From positions 1-52,025 of the forward strand of contig CAIWCD010000036.1 in NCBI GenBank assembly GCA_903911145.1: DNA of 52,025 nucleotides, written 5' to 3'. A program made the translations under genes and the position numbers. Origin of the DNA: an uncultured delta proteobacterium. GTDB lineage: Bacteria > Myxococcota > Myxococcia > Myxococcales > 40CM-4-68-19. Below the pieces are notes generated by a model, which did no database searches, was not told the DNA's origin, and saw only the letters and a program-made list of their open reading frames with translations. Position 1 is the first letter of the stretch, and every line of letters begins with the position of its first letter. Below are positions 31,312 through 39,411 of the stretch, in pieces.

Positions 31312-31347
31312 CGCGACCGTACATTTTGTACAAATTGTACGGTCGCG
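31312..31347. promoter_or_regulatory. 36-bp near-perfect palindrome upstream of the TPM gene, probable operator
   Basis: The sequence CGCGACCGTACA ... TGTACGGTCGCG flanks a centre containing TTTGTACAAA, which is itself palindromic. Only one symmetric base pair out of 18 fails. GTAC occurs at 31319, 31328 and 31337, exactly 9 bp apart. It lies 46 bp after argG and 92 bp before the TPM gene. It lacks a T-run, so an operator seems more likely than a terminator. Confidence 0.6.
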
Positions 31348-31438
31348 GCGGAGGAGATCTGGTTGAGCGGCCCATCGCAGCAGCGCTGAAGTAGCGACGC
31401 GCGATTCGAGCTTCGTTCGATTCAGATAAGCTCGTCCG

Positions 31439-32599
31439 ATGCACCTGCGCACGTTGCAGATTGCGGCACTCGTTCTTACGTTCGCTGCCAGCGCGGCCCA
31501 CGCGAGTCCGCTGCCGCTGCCGACCTTCAGCGGCTACGTCGTCGATCAGGCGCAGATCATCGAGGCGCCCAATCGGCAGATCATCAACGACCTCGCCTCC
31601 GAGCTCGATCATGCAGGAACCGCGCAGCTCGCGCTCTGCACCGTCAGTGCCGAGACGCTCGGCGACACTTCCAAAGAGGAGTTCTCGACTGCGCTCTTCA
31701 AGCAGTGGGGCCTCGGCCACGGCAAGCAGAAGGCCGACGGCGTGCTCATCTTCATGGTGCCGGGCCCGAGCGGGAAACGGCGCATCCGCGTCGAGGTCGG
31801 CTACGCGATGGAGGCGCTGCTCAACGACGGAAAAGTCGGCGCGCTGATCGACACGTATGCCGTTCCGCGACTGAAGACGGGCGACTACGGAGACGCGGCG
31901 TCGGCGCTCGCGCGGGCGATCGCGCAGGTGATTCGCGCTGACGCGGCCGCGGGCGGTCAGAGCCTGCCGGGTGCGAACGGAATGCGCGGAGGAGTCGGGA
32001 TCGGAACCGATCATCCGCCCGAGCCTCCCACGCAATGGGAAGCTCTCTGGGCCGTGCTGGGCGCGATGATCCTGCTCTTCCTCACGCTGTTCGCCAGCTA
32101 CAAACTGGAGAAATTCGTCCGCTTCAAGATGGCCGCGTTTGCGCTCCTGCTCACCGGGTCTGCTGTCGCGGCGCTGCTCTACTACCCGAGCGTCATACCG
32201 GCACTCATCGGCTGGATCTCGCTCGTCATCGGCCTGCTCGGCAATGCGTTCATGTACGCGCTGATCGCGGAGCGCAGATGTCCGAAGTGCGGCGGCTGGC
32301 TGCGCTTCAGCTACGAGATCACCGAGAAGCCCACGTACCGCGACTTCGGCGAAGGCGTGTACATCGCGAACTGCAAGCAGTGCGGCTTCGACCGGCGCAC
32401 GCCCGAGAAGCTCGATCGGGTCGGCGCTCCGGGCCAGGGATTCTGGAGCGGCGGCAGCAGCGGCACAGGTTCGGGCAGCGGCGGCACCAGCAGCAGTGGA
32501 AGCCGCAGCGGCGGTGGCGGAGGCAGCAGCAGTTCGGGCGGATTCTCCGGCGGTGGCGGAGGGGATTCGGGTGGCGGCGGAGCGGGGCGCGACGTCTAG
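31439..32599 (+). CDS. TPM-domain membrane protein with zinc ribbon (YgcG type)
   Basis: The 386-residue product has a signal peptide (LQIAALVLTFAASAAHA), a periplasmic TPM domain (FSGYVVDQAQIIEAPNRQIINDLASEL, GVLIFMVPGPSGKRRIRVEVGYAMEALL), three membrane segments near residues 203-275, a cytoplasmic zinc-ribbon-like pair (RRCPKCGGW and NCKQCGFD), and a Gly/Ser-rich tail. TPM proteins have been linked to phosphatase activity in thylakoid TLP18.3 and to protein quality control, but bacterial members are poorly defined. The tail's composition suggests a disordered region. It is preceded by the 36-bp palindrome. Confidence 0.87.
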   Translation: MHLRTLQIAALVLTFAASAAHASPLPLPTFSGYVVDQAQIIEAPNRQIINDLASELDHAGTAQLALCTVSAETLGDTSKEEFSTALFKQWGLGHGKQKADGVLIFMVPGPSGKRRIRVEVGYAMEALLNDGKVGALIDTYAVPRLKTGDYGDAASALARAIAQVIRADAAAGGQSLPGANGMRGGVGIGTDHPPEPPTQWEALWAVLGAMILLFLTLFASYKLEKFVRFKMAAFALLLTGSAVAALLYYPSVIPALIGWISLVIGLLGNAFMYALIAERRCPKCGGWLRFSYEITEKPTYRDFGEGVYIANCKQCGFDRRTPEKLDRVGAPGQGFWSGGSSGTGSGSGGTSSSGSRSGGGGGSSSSGGFSGGGGGDSGGGGAGRDV

Positions 32600-32631
32600 G
32601 GGGTGTCCCGATCAGTCGCTCCCCTCGCGCG

Positions 32632-33924
32632 CTACGTCTTGCGCGCGACGATCTTCTCGAGCCCGCCCATGTAGGGCCGGATCGCTTCGGGCAGCACGAT
32701 GCTTCCGTCTTCCTGCTGCCCGTTCTCGAGGATCGCGACGAGCGTGCGGCCGATCGCGAGGCCCGAGCCGTTGAGCGTGTGCACGAGGCGCGGCTTCTCG
32801 CCGAGAGCAGGACGGAAGCGGATCTGCGCGCGCCGCGCCTGGAAATCGCCGAACGACGAGCAGCTGCTGATTTCGCGGAACGCGTTCTGTCCGGGCAGCC
32901 AGACTTCGATGTCGTACGTCTTCTCCGAGCCGAACCCCATGTCGCCAGAGCAGAGCAGCACGACGCGGTGGTGCAGGCCGAGGCGCTTGAGCGGCTCCTG
33001 CGCGTCGTCGACGAGCTGCTCGAGCGCGGCCTGCGAACTCTCCGGCGTCTCGAAGCGAACCAGCTCCACCTTGTGGAACTGGTGCACGCGGATGAGCCCC
33101 TTGGTGTCCTTGCCCGCGCTGCCCGCCTCGCTGCGGAAGCAGGGCGAGAACGAGCAGTACTTCAGCGGCACGGACGGATTGTTCGGATCGCCGAGGATCT
33201 CGTCGCGGTGCAGATTCGTGATCGACACTTCGGCGGTCGGGATCAGGTAGTGGCCCGAGGTTGTCTTGAAGAGATCCTCCTCGAACTTCGGCAGCTGGCC
33301 GGTGCCGCGCATCGACGCTTCGTTGACGAGATAGGGCGCGAGAACCTCGAGGTAGCCGCGCTCGCGATGCAGGTCGAGGAAGAAGCGGGCGAGCGCGAGT
33401 TCGAGGCGCGCGATGTCGCCCTTCGCCACCCAGAACCGCGCGCCCGAGAGTTTCGCGGCGCGCTCGAAATCGAGCAGGCCGAGCGCCTCGCCGAGATCGG
33501 TGTGCTCCTTCGGCTTGAATGTGAATGACGGCTTCGCGCCGAACGCGCGCGCCGGCTGCTCGACATTGCCCGTCGCATCAGGACCGGGCGGGACGCTCGC
33601 GTGCGGAAGATTCGGGACGTTCAGCAGCCGATCGCCAATCTGCGCCTCGACGAGCACGAGCTTTTCATCGAGGAGCTTCACGCCGTCGGAGAGACCTTTG
33701 AGCGTCGCGCGCAGAGCGGCCTGCGCCTCGCCCTTGAGCGTGCGCATCTCGTCCGAGCTCTTCTTCTGCGACGCGCGCATCCCTTCGCTCTCGACGATCA
33801 GCTTCTTGCGCTCGGCGGCGAGCTCAGCGATCTGCGCGAGCTCCGCACCGACGTTCGCACCGCGCGTGGACAGGCGTGCGCGCACTTCATCAAGATTCTG
33901 AACCACCCAGCGCAGGTCGAGCAT
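32632..33924 (-). CDS. serS: Seryl-tRNA synthetase
   Basis: The 430-residue product has the N-terminal coiled-coil arm of seryl-tRNA synthetase (LDLRWVVQNLDEVRARL to about residue 100) and a class II catalytic core: motif 2 (CFRSEAGSAGKDTKGLIRVHQFHKVELV) and motif 3 (NGSGLAIGRTLVAILENGQ). It charges tRNA-Ser. ATG 33924 has GGAGG seven bases upstream. It stands alone in the window as a single gene, convergent with the TPM gene. Confidence 0.97.
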   Translation of the reverse strand: MLDLRWVVQNLDEVRARLSTRGANVGAELAQIAELAAERKKLIVESEGMRASQKKSSDEMRTLKGEAQAALRATLKGLSDGVKLLDEKLVLVEAQIGDRLLNVPNLPHASVPPGPDATGNVEQPARAFGAKPSFTFKPKEHTDLGEALGLLDFERAAKLSGARFWVAKGDIARLELALARFFLDLHRERGYLEVLAPYLVNEASMRGTGQLPKFEEDLFKTTSGHYLIPTAEVSITNLHRDEILGDPNNPSVPLKYCSFSPCFRSEAGSAGKDTKGLIRVHQFHKVELVRFETPESSQAALEQLVDDAQEPLKRLGLHHRVVLLCSGDMGFGSEKTYDIEVWLPGQNAFREISSCSSFGDFQARRAQIRFRPALGEKPRLVHTLNGSGLAIGRTLVAILENGQQEDGSIVLPEAIRPYMGGLEKIVARKT

Positions 33925-34060
33925 GCGTACGCCTCCAGAGGGAGAGAGGGCGCGGTGTAGTCCCGGCGGCGCGCAGACGTCAACCGACGAAACGCTTCTC
34001 GCGCTCGTCCTCTAGCGCGCGGACGCCCGCCCCACTTGCACCGGCGCGCGTCTGTGTGCG

Positions 34061-34474
34061 ATGCGCACGCGCATGTTTTCCGTCACGCAAGAGATCGCCT
34101 TCTGCTACGGGCATCGGCTGCTCGGTCATCCCGGCAAGTGCGCGCGCCTGCACGGCCACAACGGCGTCGCGCGCCTCACGCTGCGGGCCGAGGCTCTCGA
34201 TGCGCAGGGGATGGTCGTCGATTTCGACGTGCTCGGCGCGCGCGTCGGCGACTGGATCGCGCAGACGCTCGATCACCGCATGCTGCTGCACCGAGGAGAT
34301 CCGGCCGCGGTCGCGCTCGCGCAGATCGGCGAGCCGCTGCTCGCGCTGCCGTTTCATCCGACCGCCGAGGGGCTCGCGAAGATGATCTTCGAGCACGCGC
34401 GCAGCGAGGGATTGCCGATCGCGCAGGTGGAGATCGTCGAGCAGCCGGGCAGCATCGCGACCTACTCGGAGTAG
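34061..34474 (+). CDS. queD: 6-carboxytetrahydropterin synthase-like (QueD)
   Basis: The 137-residue product belongs to the 6-pyruvoyl-tetrahydropterin synthase/QueD family. Visible features are the zinc-binding histidines in YGHRLLGH and the LHGHN pair, the catalytic Cys in KCARLHGHN, the VVDFDVLG strand and TLDHRMLL. In QueD the usual product is 6-carboxytetrahydropterin for queuosine synthesis; a PTPS-type activity is an alternative. No queC, queE or queF gene is close by. An ATG at 34073 is a possible downstream start. It converges on the YkgJ-like gene, with a repeat copy between. Confidence 0.85.
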   Translation: MRTRMFSVTQEIAFCYGHRLLGHPGKCARLHGHNGVARLTLRAEALDAQGMVVDFDVLGARVGDWIAQTLDHRMLLHRGDPAAVALAQIGEPLLALPFHPTAEGLAKMIFEHARSEGLPIAQVEIVEQPGSIATYSE

Positions 34475-34480
34475 TTCCAA

Positions 34481-34504
34481 CCCTTGCTGGGCGCGGCTTT
34501 GCGC
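34481..34504 (-). repeat. Dispersed hairpin repeat, copy 7, between convergent genes
   Basis: On the minus strand GCGCAAAGCCGC is followed by GCCCAGCAAGGG, matching the family left half and the CTGGG loop but with a diverged right stem. It lies between the stop codons of queD and the YkgJ-like gene, a usual place for a two-way terminator. Confidence 0.55.
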
Positions 34505-34899
34505 TATTCGAGCTTCTGGTCTCTTCGGCGCGCGTGGCACTCGTCGCTGCCCGCCTCGACGGTGCGGCACGGCTTGGGGCGCACGACATAGATCGAGCAG
34601 CGCACCTCTTCGCCGAGTTTTCCCTCGAGCGCGATGCAGCGCTGCTCTCTCCCGATCAACTTCAAGTGCGTCTCGCTCTTTGAGTTGATCACGCAGAGCT
34701 TCGCGATCAGCTCGGGCCGCTTGCTCAACGCATCGCGCGGCTTCACCTCGACGTAATCGATGTAACGCTCAGCCTTGTTCTCGTTGCTGTTGCAGCAGCA
34801 GGCGCCGCACGTCTGGCAGTCGAGAGGCACGTCACTCTGCGCGCTCCTCGCGGAGGGCTTTGCTGCGGTGTTCCCGCGTCGCTGCGCAGCGCGCGCCAC
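34504..34899 (-). CDS. YkgJ-type Cys-cluster metal-binding protein
   Basis: The 131-residue product carries the YkgJ/Fe-S oxidoreductase-like cluster motif CQTCGACCC in its N-terminal third, with further Cys at CVINSK, CIALEG, CSIYVV and CRTVEAGSDEC. The family is described as zinc- or iron-chelating and has no settled role. The start is GTG, 3 bases after the regulator's stop codon, so it is the last gene of a minus-strand operon with the regulator, the TonB receptor and the His-rich protein. Confidence 0.8.
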   Translation of the reverse strand: MARAAQRRGNTAAKPSARSAQSDVPLDCQTCGACCCNSNENKAERYIDYVEVKPRDALSKRPELIAKLCVINSKSETHLKLIGREQRCIALEGKLGEEVRCSIYVVRPKPCRTVEAGSDECHARRRDQKLE

Positions 34900-34902
34900 T
34901 GC

Positions 34903-35292
34903 TCAACTCTCGCTCGTGCTGGCGAGCAGCTCGACGAGCCGCGACGGAAGCGTCATCGGCGCGAAGGGCTTGCCGATCACGCCGCGCGCGCCTCGTGCAA
35001 CGAGGCTGCTCACCGTGGCTGCGTCGCAGGTCGCGGTCATGAATACGACAGGGATCGCGCGCGTCGCGGGATTTGCGCGCAGCCCGGAGAGCGTCGCGGG
35101 CCCGTCGAGCCCCGGCATCATCACGTCCATCAGGATGAGATCGGGCAGCTCCGTCGGCGCGGAGGATAGAGCTTCGGCGCCGCTCGCGCAGAGCACCACC
35201 TGCCACTTGCCAACCGAGCGCAGGCTCACCTCGCCGAGCTTGCGGATGTCGGGCTCGTCGTCGACAAGCATCACTTTGCGAATGGGCGTCAC
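34903..35292 (-). CDS. Single-domain response regulator (receiver)
   Basis: The 129-residue product is a CheY-like receiver with no output domain. It has the acidic pair DDEP near residue 12, the phospho-accepting Asp in DLILMDVMMPG, the conserved Thr/Ser in VVFMTAT, and the Lys in GVIGKPF. It probably takes phosphate from a kinase encoded elsewhere and acts by protein contact. GTG 35292 is chosen (PIRKVMLVDDEPD N-terminus, AGAGAAG upstream); an ATG at 35271 would remove part of the first strand. It lies 29 bases after the TonB receptor gene. Confidence 0.85.
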   Translation of the reverse strand: MTPIRKVMLVDDEPDIRKLGEVSLRSVGKWQVVLCASGAEALSSAPTELPDLILMDVMMPGLDGPATLSGLRANPATRAIPVVFMTATCDAATVSSLVARGARGVIGKPFAPMTLPSRLVELLASTSES

Positions 35293-35321
35293 CGCTTCTC
35301 TATGCACGTTTTCGCGCGCGA

Positions 35322-37592
35322 TCAGAAATAGAACGTGCCGGTGAGGTGGGCGGCGATGGGCGCGCCGGGCGTGTAATGGAGGTCGGTGACGGGATGCGTC
35401 TCCGGCGTCCAGGGAGCGCCGCTTGTCGAGATGGTGTGGCCGTCGGGTGGATTCACGACCTGCGTGACGTTGGCGAACTGCGCCTCGCGAAAGACGGAGT
35501 TGGTGACGTTCTCCACGATGAGTGCGGCGCTCCAGCGTTTCGCGGTGTAGCTCACCTGCGCGTCGAAGACGGTGTAGCCCTGCGCGACGAGGTTGCAGCG
35601 CTGTCCTGCGGCGGTCGATGCGTCGAGCGCGGGCGAGCATTCGGGGACGCCGTTGCCCTGCGTGAATTGCGTGCCGGGCCTGTCGCCGATGTGCCGCATG
35701 CGCACCGCACCGCCGAATCCACTCGGGTGGCGCGCCGAGAGTCCGGCCGTGATCGTGACTGGCGGCGCGAGCGCGACGGCGTTTCCGTTGCCCGCGTCCA
35801 CCTTGTACTGGCTGTGCGAGAAAGTCGCCTCTGCGTCGGCCGCGAGCCAACTCAAGAGCTGTGCGCGCCCTTCGAGATCGACGCCGTAGCGCGTGGTCGC
35901 GCCCGAGGCTGTGTTGCCGCCCGTGTCGCCGTTCCAGACCAGCTCGCTCTGCAGATCGAGCCGCCAGAGCGCCGCCGCGAGCTCGAGGCGATCTCTGAAG
36001 AGATGCGTGCGCGCGCCGAACTCGCCGCCGATCGCGCGCGGCAGCGAGCCCGAGCCAGCACTCTCGACGGCAGCGCGCGCGTCGTTGGAGTGAAAGCCCT
36101 CGCCGAAGTTGAAGAAGAGCTCGAGCTCTTCGATCGGCGTCACGACGACGCTGGCCTTCGGCGAGAGGATCGCGCGCGAAGCGTCGGGCGCGATCGGAGT
36201 CGGATGCTCGGCGTCGAGAGATCCATCTGCCTTGTTCGAGTGGACGTCGAAGGCGAAGAGATCTCCGCGCGCGCCGAGGATCACGCGCAGGTATTTCGGG
36301 GCGCGCCAGTCGAGCTGCGCCCAGAGGCCACCGCTTGTCTCCTGCGTGTCGGTGTCGACGCACGCGGCGGCGACGCCGAAGCAGTCAGGCAGGCGGGCAC
36401 GCTGTTCGACGTGCCAGAGCTGCGCGTGGATGGTGTCGCTGCGAAACTGCGCACCCATCGAGATGAAGAGCGCGCCCGGCAACGTCTCGCGCAGCACCTT
36501 CTCGTAGCGAAGATTTCCCGCGACCACCGTGCGCTCATCGTCCTGCTCGATCTCGTCGCCGTGGATCGGATCGCGCAGCTGGAAGGTGAAGTCGTTGAAG
36601 AGCGTCAGGCCGTAGCGAATGAGGGAAAGGTTTGCACTCAAACGATCTCCCGCGTTCGACTTGTAGGTGTAGGCCGCGATCATCTGCAGCCGCTCTGTCG
36701 AGCCGCCCTCGGTGGGATCGATCGAGTCGAAGCGGCCGAGAAATCCATCATCGACGAGGCGGGCGGGGATCTGTCCGGAGCCCGTCCAGCTTGATTCATA
36801 TGCGGTCGCGAGCAGCGAGAATGTTCCACGCGAGAGCTCGAAGGTGTCCTTCGCGAAGAGGTTGAAGCGCTGCAATTTCTCCAGCGTCGTGAACGGGCCG
36901 TTGGTTCCGTAGGCCTCGACCGCGAACCAGGGCCGCGACGATCCGAGATCCGGCGTCGCGATGCCGAGCACGCGCCAGGTGTCGAACGAGCCGCCCGTCG
37001 CCGTGACCTGCGCGCGCTCGACCTGCTTGCGCGTGACGAGGTTCGCCGCGCCTGCCGTGTCGAAGTCGCCGTACTCGGCGAAGTAGGGGCCCTTCGTCAC
37101 GTCGAGCCGCTCGATCGCTTCGGGGATGATGAAGTGGAGATCGCTGTAGCCCTGCCCGTGCGCGTGCGAGGGCAGGTTGATGGGAATGCCGTCGAGGTAG
37201 ACGGCGACGTCGGTGCCATGATCGGCGTCGAAGCCGCGCAGGAAGAGCTGGTCCGCCTTGCCGCCGCCCTGGTGCTGCGCGGTCACGAGGCCGGGCACGA
37301 CGCGCAGGATCTCCTCGGGGCTGTTCATCGGCCGTTCGAGAAAATCGAGATCGCGCACGGTGCGGGAGCTGGCGGCGCTGAAGGTGCGCTCCGCTTCGAT
37401 GGTGGCCGAGAGTCCGGCGTCGGGCATCGCTTCGTCGCCGGGCGCGACGTCGGCATCGGGATCGAGGGCTGCGCCAGCATCGGCCGGCGGCACCGGCTCG
37501 GCGCGCGCTGCGCGGATTGCGCCGAGGAAGGGGATGGAGAAGAGAAGTGCGACGATCGCGCAAGGCCGCGCTGGGCGTGGAGTTGCGAGCAT
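35322..37592 (-). CDS. TonB-dependent outer-membrane receptor
   Basis: The 756-residue product has a signal peptide (residues 1-30), a short Asp/Ala-rich linker, a plug domain (PMNSPEEILRVVPGLVTAQH, LFLRGFDADHGTDVAVYLDG, DVTKGPYFAEYGDFDTAGAAN) and a beta barrel ending with the terminal aromatic GTFYF typical of outer-membrane proteins. It should import a scarce ligand, such as a metal complex, using TonB energy. The ligand is not known. ATG 37592 has GGAG eight bases upstream. Its N-terminal codons lie within a dispersed repeat copy. The His-rich protein gene upstream and a receiver and YkgJ-like gene downstream suggest a metal-related operon. Confidence 0.9.
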   Translation of the reverse strand: MLATPRPARPCAIVALLFSIPFLGAIRAARAEPVPPADAGAALDPDADVAPGDEAMPDAGLSATIEAERTFSAASSRTVRDLDFLERPMNSPEEILRVVPGLVTAQHQGGGKADQLFLRGFDADHGTDVAVYLDGIPINLPSHAHGQGYSDLHFIIPEAIERLDVTKGPYFAEYGDFDTAGAANLVTRKQVERAQVTATGGSFDTWRVLGIATPDLGSSRPWFAVEAYGTNGPFTTLEKLQRFNLFAKDTFELSRGTFSLLATAYESSWTGSGQIPARLVDDGFLGRFDSIDPTEGGSTERLQMIAAYTYKSNAGDRLSANLSLIRYGLTLFNDFTFQLRDPIHGDEIEQDDERTVVAGNLRYEKVLRETLPGALFISMGAQFRSDTIHAQLWHVEQRARLPDCFGVAAACVDTDTQETSGGLWAQLDWRAPKYLRVILGARGDLFAFDVHSNKADGSLDAEHPTPIAPDASRAILSPKASVVVTPIEELELFFNFGEGFHSNDARAAVESAGSGSLPRAIGGEFGARTHLFRDRLELAAALWRLDLQSELVWNGDTGGNTASGATTRYGVDLEGRAQLLSWLAADAEATFSHSQYKVDAGNGNAVALAPPVTITAGLSARHPSGFGGAVRMRHIGDRPGTQFTQGNGVPECSPALDASTAAGQRCNLVAQGYTVFDAQVSYTAKRWSAALIVENVTNSVFREAQFANVTQVVNPPDGHTISTSGAPWTPETHPVTDLHYTPGAPIAAHLTGTFYF
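37554..37580 (+). repeat. Dispersed hairpin repeat, copy 8, in the TonB receptor signal peptide
   Basis: GATCGCGCAAGGCCGC followed by GCTGGGCGTGG matches the long form of the family (GATCGCGCAAAGCCGC...). On the coding strand it gives RPARPCAIV in the signal peptide. Confidence 0.6.
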
Positions 37593-37692
37593 GCTTGGAG
37601 CTCCAACAAAAGCGGATGGGCAGCGTCCACGCGCGCACAAAGGCGCAGCGCACGACGCCGCGAGAGGAGATCGAACCGAGAAAATGCAGCGC

Positions 37693-38340
37693 TCAGCTCA
37701 GCGCTGGCGGCGGCGATTGGGCGCGCGGCGTCCGTTGCCACGCAGGCAGCGCGACGCGCACAGAAGCGTCGCGCGCGGCGAGCGCTGGCGTCTCGACGAT
37801 CGGGGCTGCGAGCTGCGCGGGCGGCGGCGCGGTGAGCAGCGCAAGCGCTGCGTGCGCGAGCGAGCCGTGGCCGTGCTCGAGCGGATTGCGCGAGGACTCA
37901 TCGCCGCCGTGCGAGTGGCCCGCAGGCCCATGCGAATGCGGCGCGCCGTTCGGGCCGTGCGTGTGGAGATGCCCGCTCCCGTCGTCGTGCGGCGCGCGCG
38001 CGTCCTGCGTGCGCAGCTCGTAGGCGACGAGCGGTCCGTAGACCCAATCGACCTCCGGAGCGACCGGGTCCGACTCCGCGAGGATCGTCTCCTCCCACGC
38101 GAGCGCATCGACCGGGAGAGCCGCCGCGAGCTGCTCGTCGGTCGGTGCAAACTCGCTCGCCGCGGCCCGCGCGAGTGCGAGCTGCGCGTCCAGTGCGTGC
38201 GATTCGCGCAGGTGCTCCTCTGCGTGGACGAGCGGCGCTAAGAGCACGCCCGCGATCCAGATGATTCCCAGCGCGATCGCGCAAAGCCGCACTGGGAGCG
38301 GCCGGCGTGACGTGCTCTGGATGTGGAGTGCGTCGAGCAT
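37693..38340 (-). CDS. Secreted His-rich hypothetical protein
   Basis: I do not recognise this 215-residue family. It has an N-terminal signal peptide (LPVRLCAIALGIIWIAGVLLAPLVHA), a helical Ala/Leu/Glu middle part, and a histidine-rich segment (HDDGSGHLHTHGPNG, APHSHGPAGHSHGGDES, LEHGHGSLAHAALAL) followed by a Pro-rich C-terminus. Such His/Asp/Gly stretches commonly bind Zn, Ni or Cu in the periplasm. It lies 100 bases before the TonB receptor gene on the same strand, so it is probably a periplasmic partner in metal uptake or buffering. Function is inferred from composition and context. Confidence 0.65.
   Translation of the reverse strand: MLDALHIQSTSRRPLPVRLCAIALGIIWIAGVLLAPLVHAEEHLRESHALDAQLALARAAASEFAPTDEQLAAALPVDALAWEETILAESDPVAPEVDWVYGPLVAYELRTQDARAPHDDGSGHLHTHGPNGAPHSHGPAGHSHGGDESSRNPLEHGHGSLAHAALALLTAPPPAQLAAPIVETPALAARDASVRVALPAWQRTPRAQSPPPALS
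38275..38307 (+). repeat. Dispersed hairpin repeat, copy 9, in the His-rich protein signal peptide
   Basis: GATCGCGCAAAGCCGC followed by ACTGGGAGCGGCCGGCG is the longest and cleanest family copy, with stem GCCGC-GCGGC. It encodes RPLPVRLCAIA on the opposite strand, in the signal peptide. Confidence 0.65.
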
Positions 38341-38420
38341 GCGTGCGCCAGCGACCGAGGGAGCGCACGACTTCTAGCACATCGTCGCCACGCAGGGCGG
38401 TGCCGATCGCTCCACGCCCG

Positions 38421-39320
38421 CTACCGAATCTCGACCGGGATCTTCCCGAAGCGCCCGGCGCGATAATCCTCGATCGCCTCGACGATCTCGCGCTCGGTGT
38501 TCATCACGAACGGTCCGTAGCGGGCGAGCGGCTCTGCAAGCGGCTTTCCGGCGATCAGCAAAAGCGAGAGCGGCTCGGTCGCGTCATCCGGCACCGCGAT
38601 CCGCACGCCGTCGCCTTGGTTGTCAAAGACAACCATCTGGCTCTTTCGCGCGCCCGTCTTCTCTGCGCCGAACAGTCCCGATCCAGAGATGAGATAGGCG
38701 AACGCATTCGAGCCCGCGGGCAGCGGCTGCTCCCACGTCGCCCCCGGCTGCAGCGTCGCGTGCAGATAGGTGATGGGAATGCGCGTGTCGATCACCGCGC
38801 GCACGCCGAACGCCTCGCCCGCGATCACCCGCACCGAAACGCGCCCGTCCTTTCCCAGCGCGGTCGGGATGCGAGTCGCCGCGACATCCTGGTAGCGCGG
38901 ACGCATCCGCTTGTCGGCCGCCGGGAGGTTCACCCAGAGCTGGAAGCCATGCATCTTTCCGCCGCGCGCCTGGAACCCGCGCGTCGGCATCTCCGAGTGG
39001 ATCACGCCGTCGCCCGCGGTCATCCACTGCACGTCGCCTTCGCGCAGCACGCCGTGGTTGCCCTGCGAATCGTGGTGCTCCATCTCGCCCGCGAGCAGAT
39101 AGGTCACCGTCTCGAAGCCGCGGTGCGGATGATCGGGCGCGCCGCTCGCTTCGCCCGGACCGTGCACGCTGGGGCCCATCTCGTCGAGGAGCAGGAAGGG
39201 ATCGACCTGGAGAATTCCGTGGCGCGGGAACGGCCGGTTCACTTCAAAGCCTGCGCCCTCGGTCTGGTGGAGGCTCTGCACGACGCCTGCGACGGCCCGG
39301 ATGGAGATGTTTTCACTCAT
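38421..39320 (-). CDS. Pirin family protein
   Basis: The 299-residue product is a two-cupin pirin. It has the metal-binding PDHPHRGFETVTYLLAGEMEHHDSQGN and GDGVIHSEMP segments, with the three His and one Glu ligands of pirins, and the C-terminal pirin_C domain (LHATLQPGATWEQPLPAGS onward). Bacterial pirins can have quercetinase activity or serve as regulators; the choice is open here. ATG 39320 has GGAAG four bases upstream. It is divergent from the lipoprotein gene. Confidence 0.92.
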   Translation of the reverse strand: MSENISIRAVAGVVQSLHQTEGAGFEVNRPFPRHGILQVDPFLLLDEMGPSVHGPGEASGAPDHPHRGFETVTYLLAGEMEHHDSQGNHGVLREGDVQWMTAGDGVIHSEMPTRGFQARGGKMHGFQLWVNLPAADKRMRPRYQDVAATRIPTALGKDGRVSVRVIAGEAFGVRAVIDTRIPITYLHATLQPGATWEQPLPAGSNAFAYLISGSGLFGAEKTGARKSQMVVFDNQGDGVRIAVPDDATEPLSLLLIAGKPLAEPLARYGPFVMNTEREIVEAIEDYRAGRFGKIPVEIR

Positions 39321-39411
39321 GTGACTTCCTTTCAGCGAGGTTCGATGCCGTGCTACGCGCAAGAGGTTCATGCGCGACCTGCGCCCGGCGTCGCAATCGG
39401 AGATCCGCTCG

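Noticed and set aside
34903-36363. Minus-strand frame (486 codons) joining TonB-region sequence with the response regulator
   Set aside because: Only the last 129 codons match a family (receiver); the upstream part is out of frame with the TonB receptor and arginine-rich.
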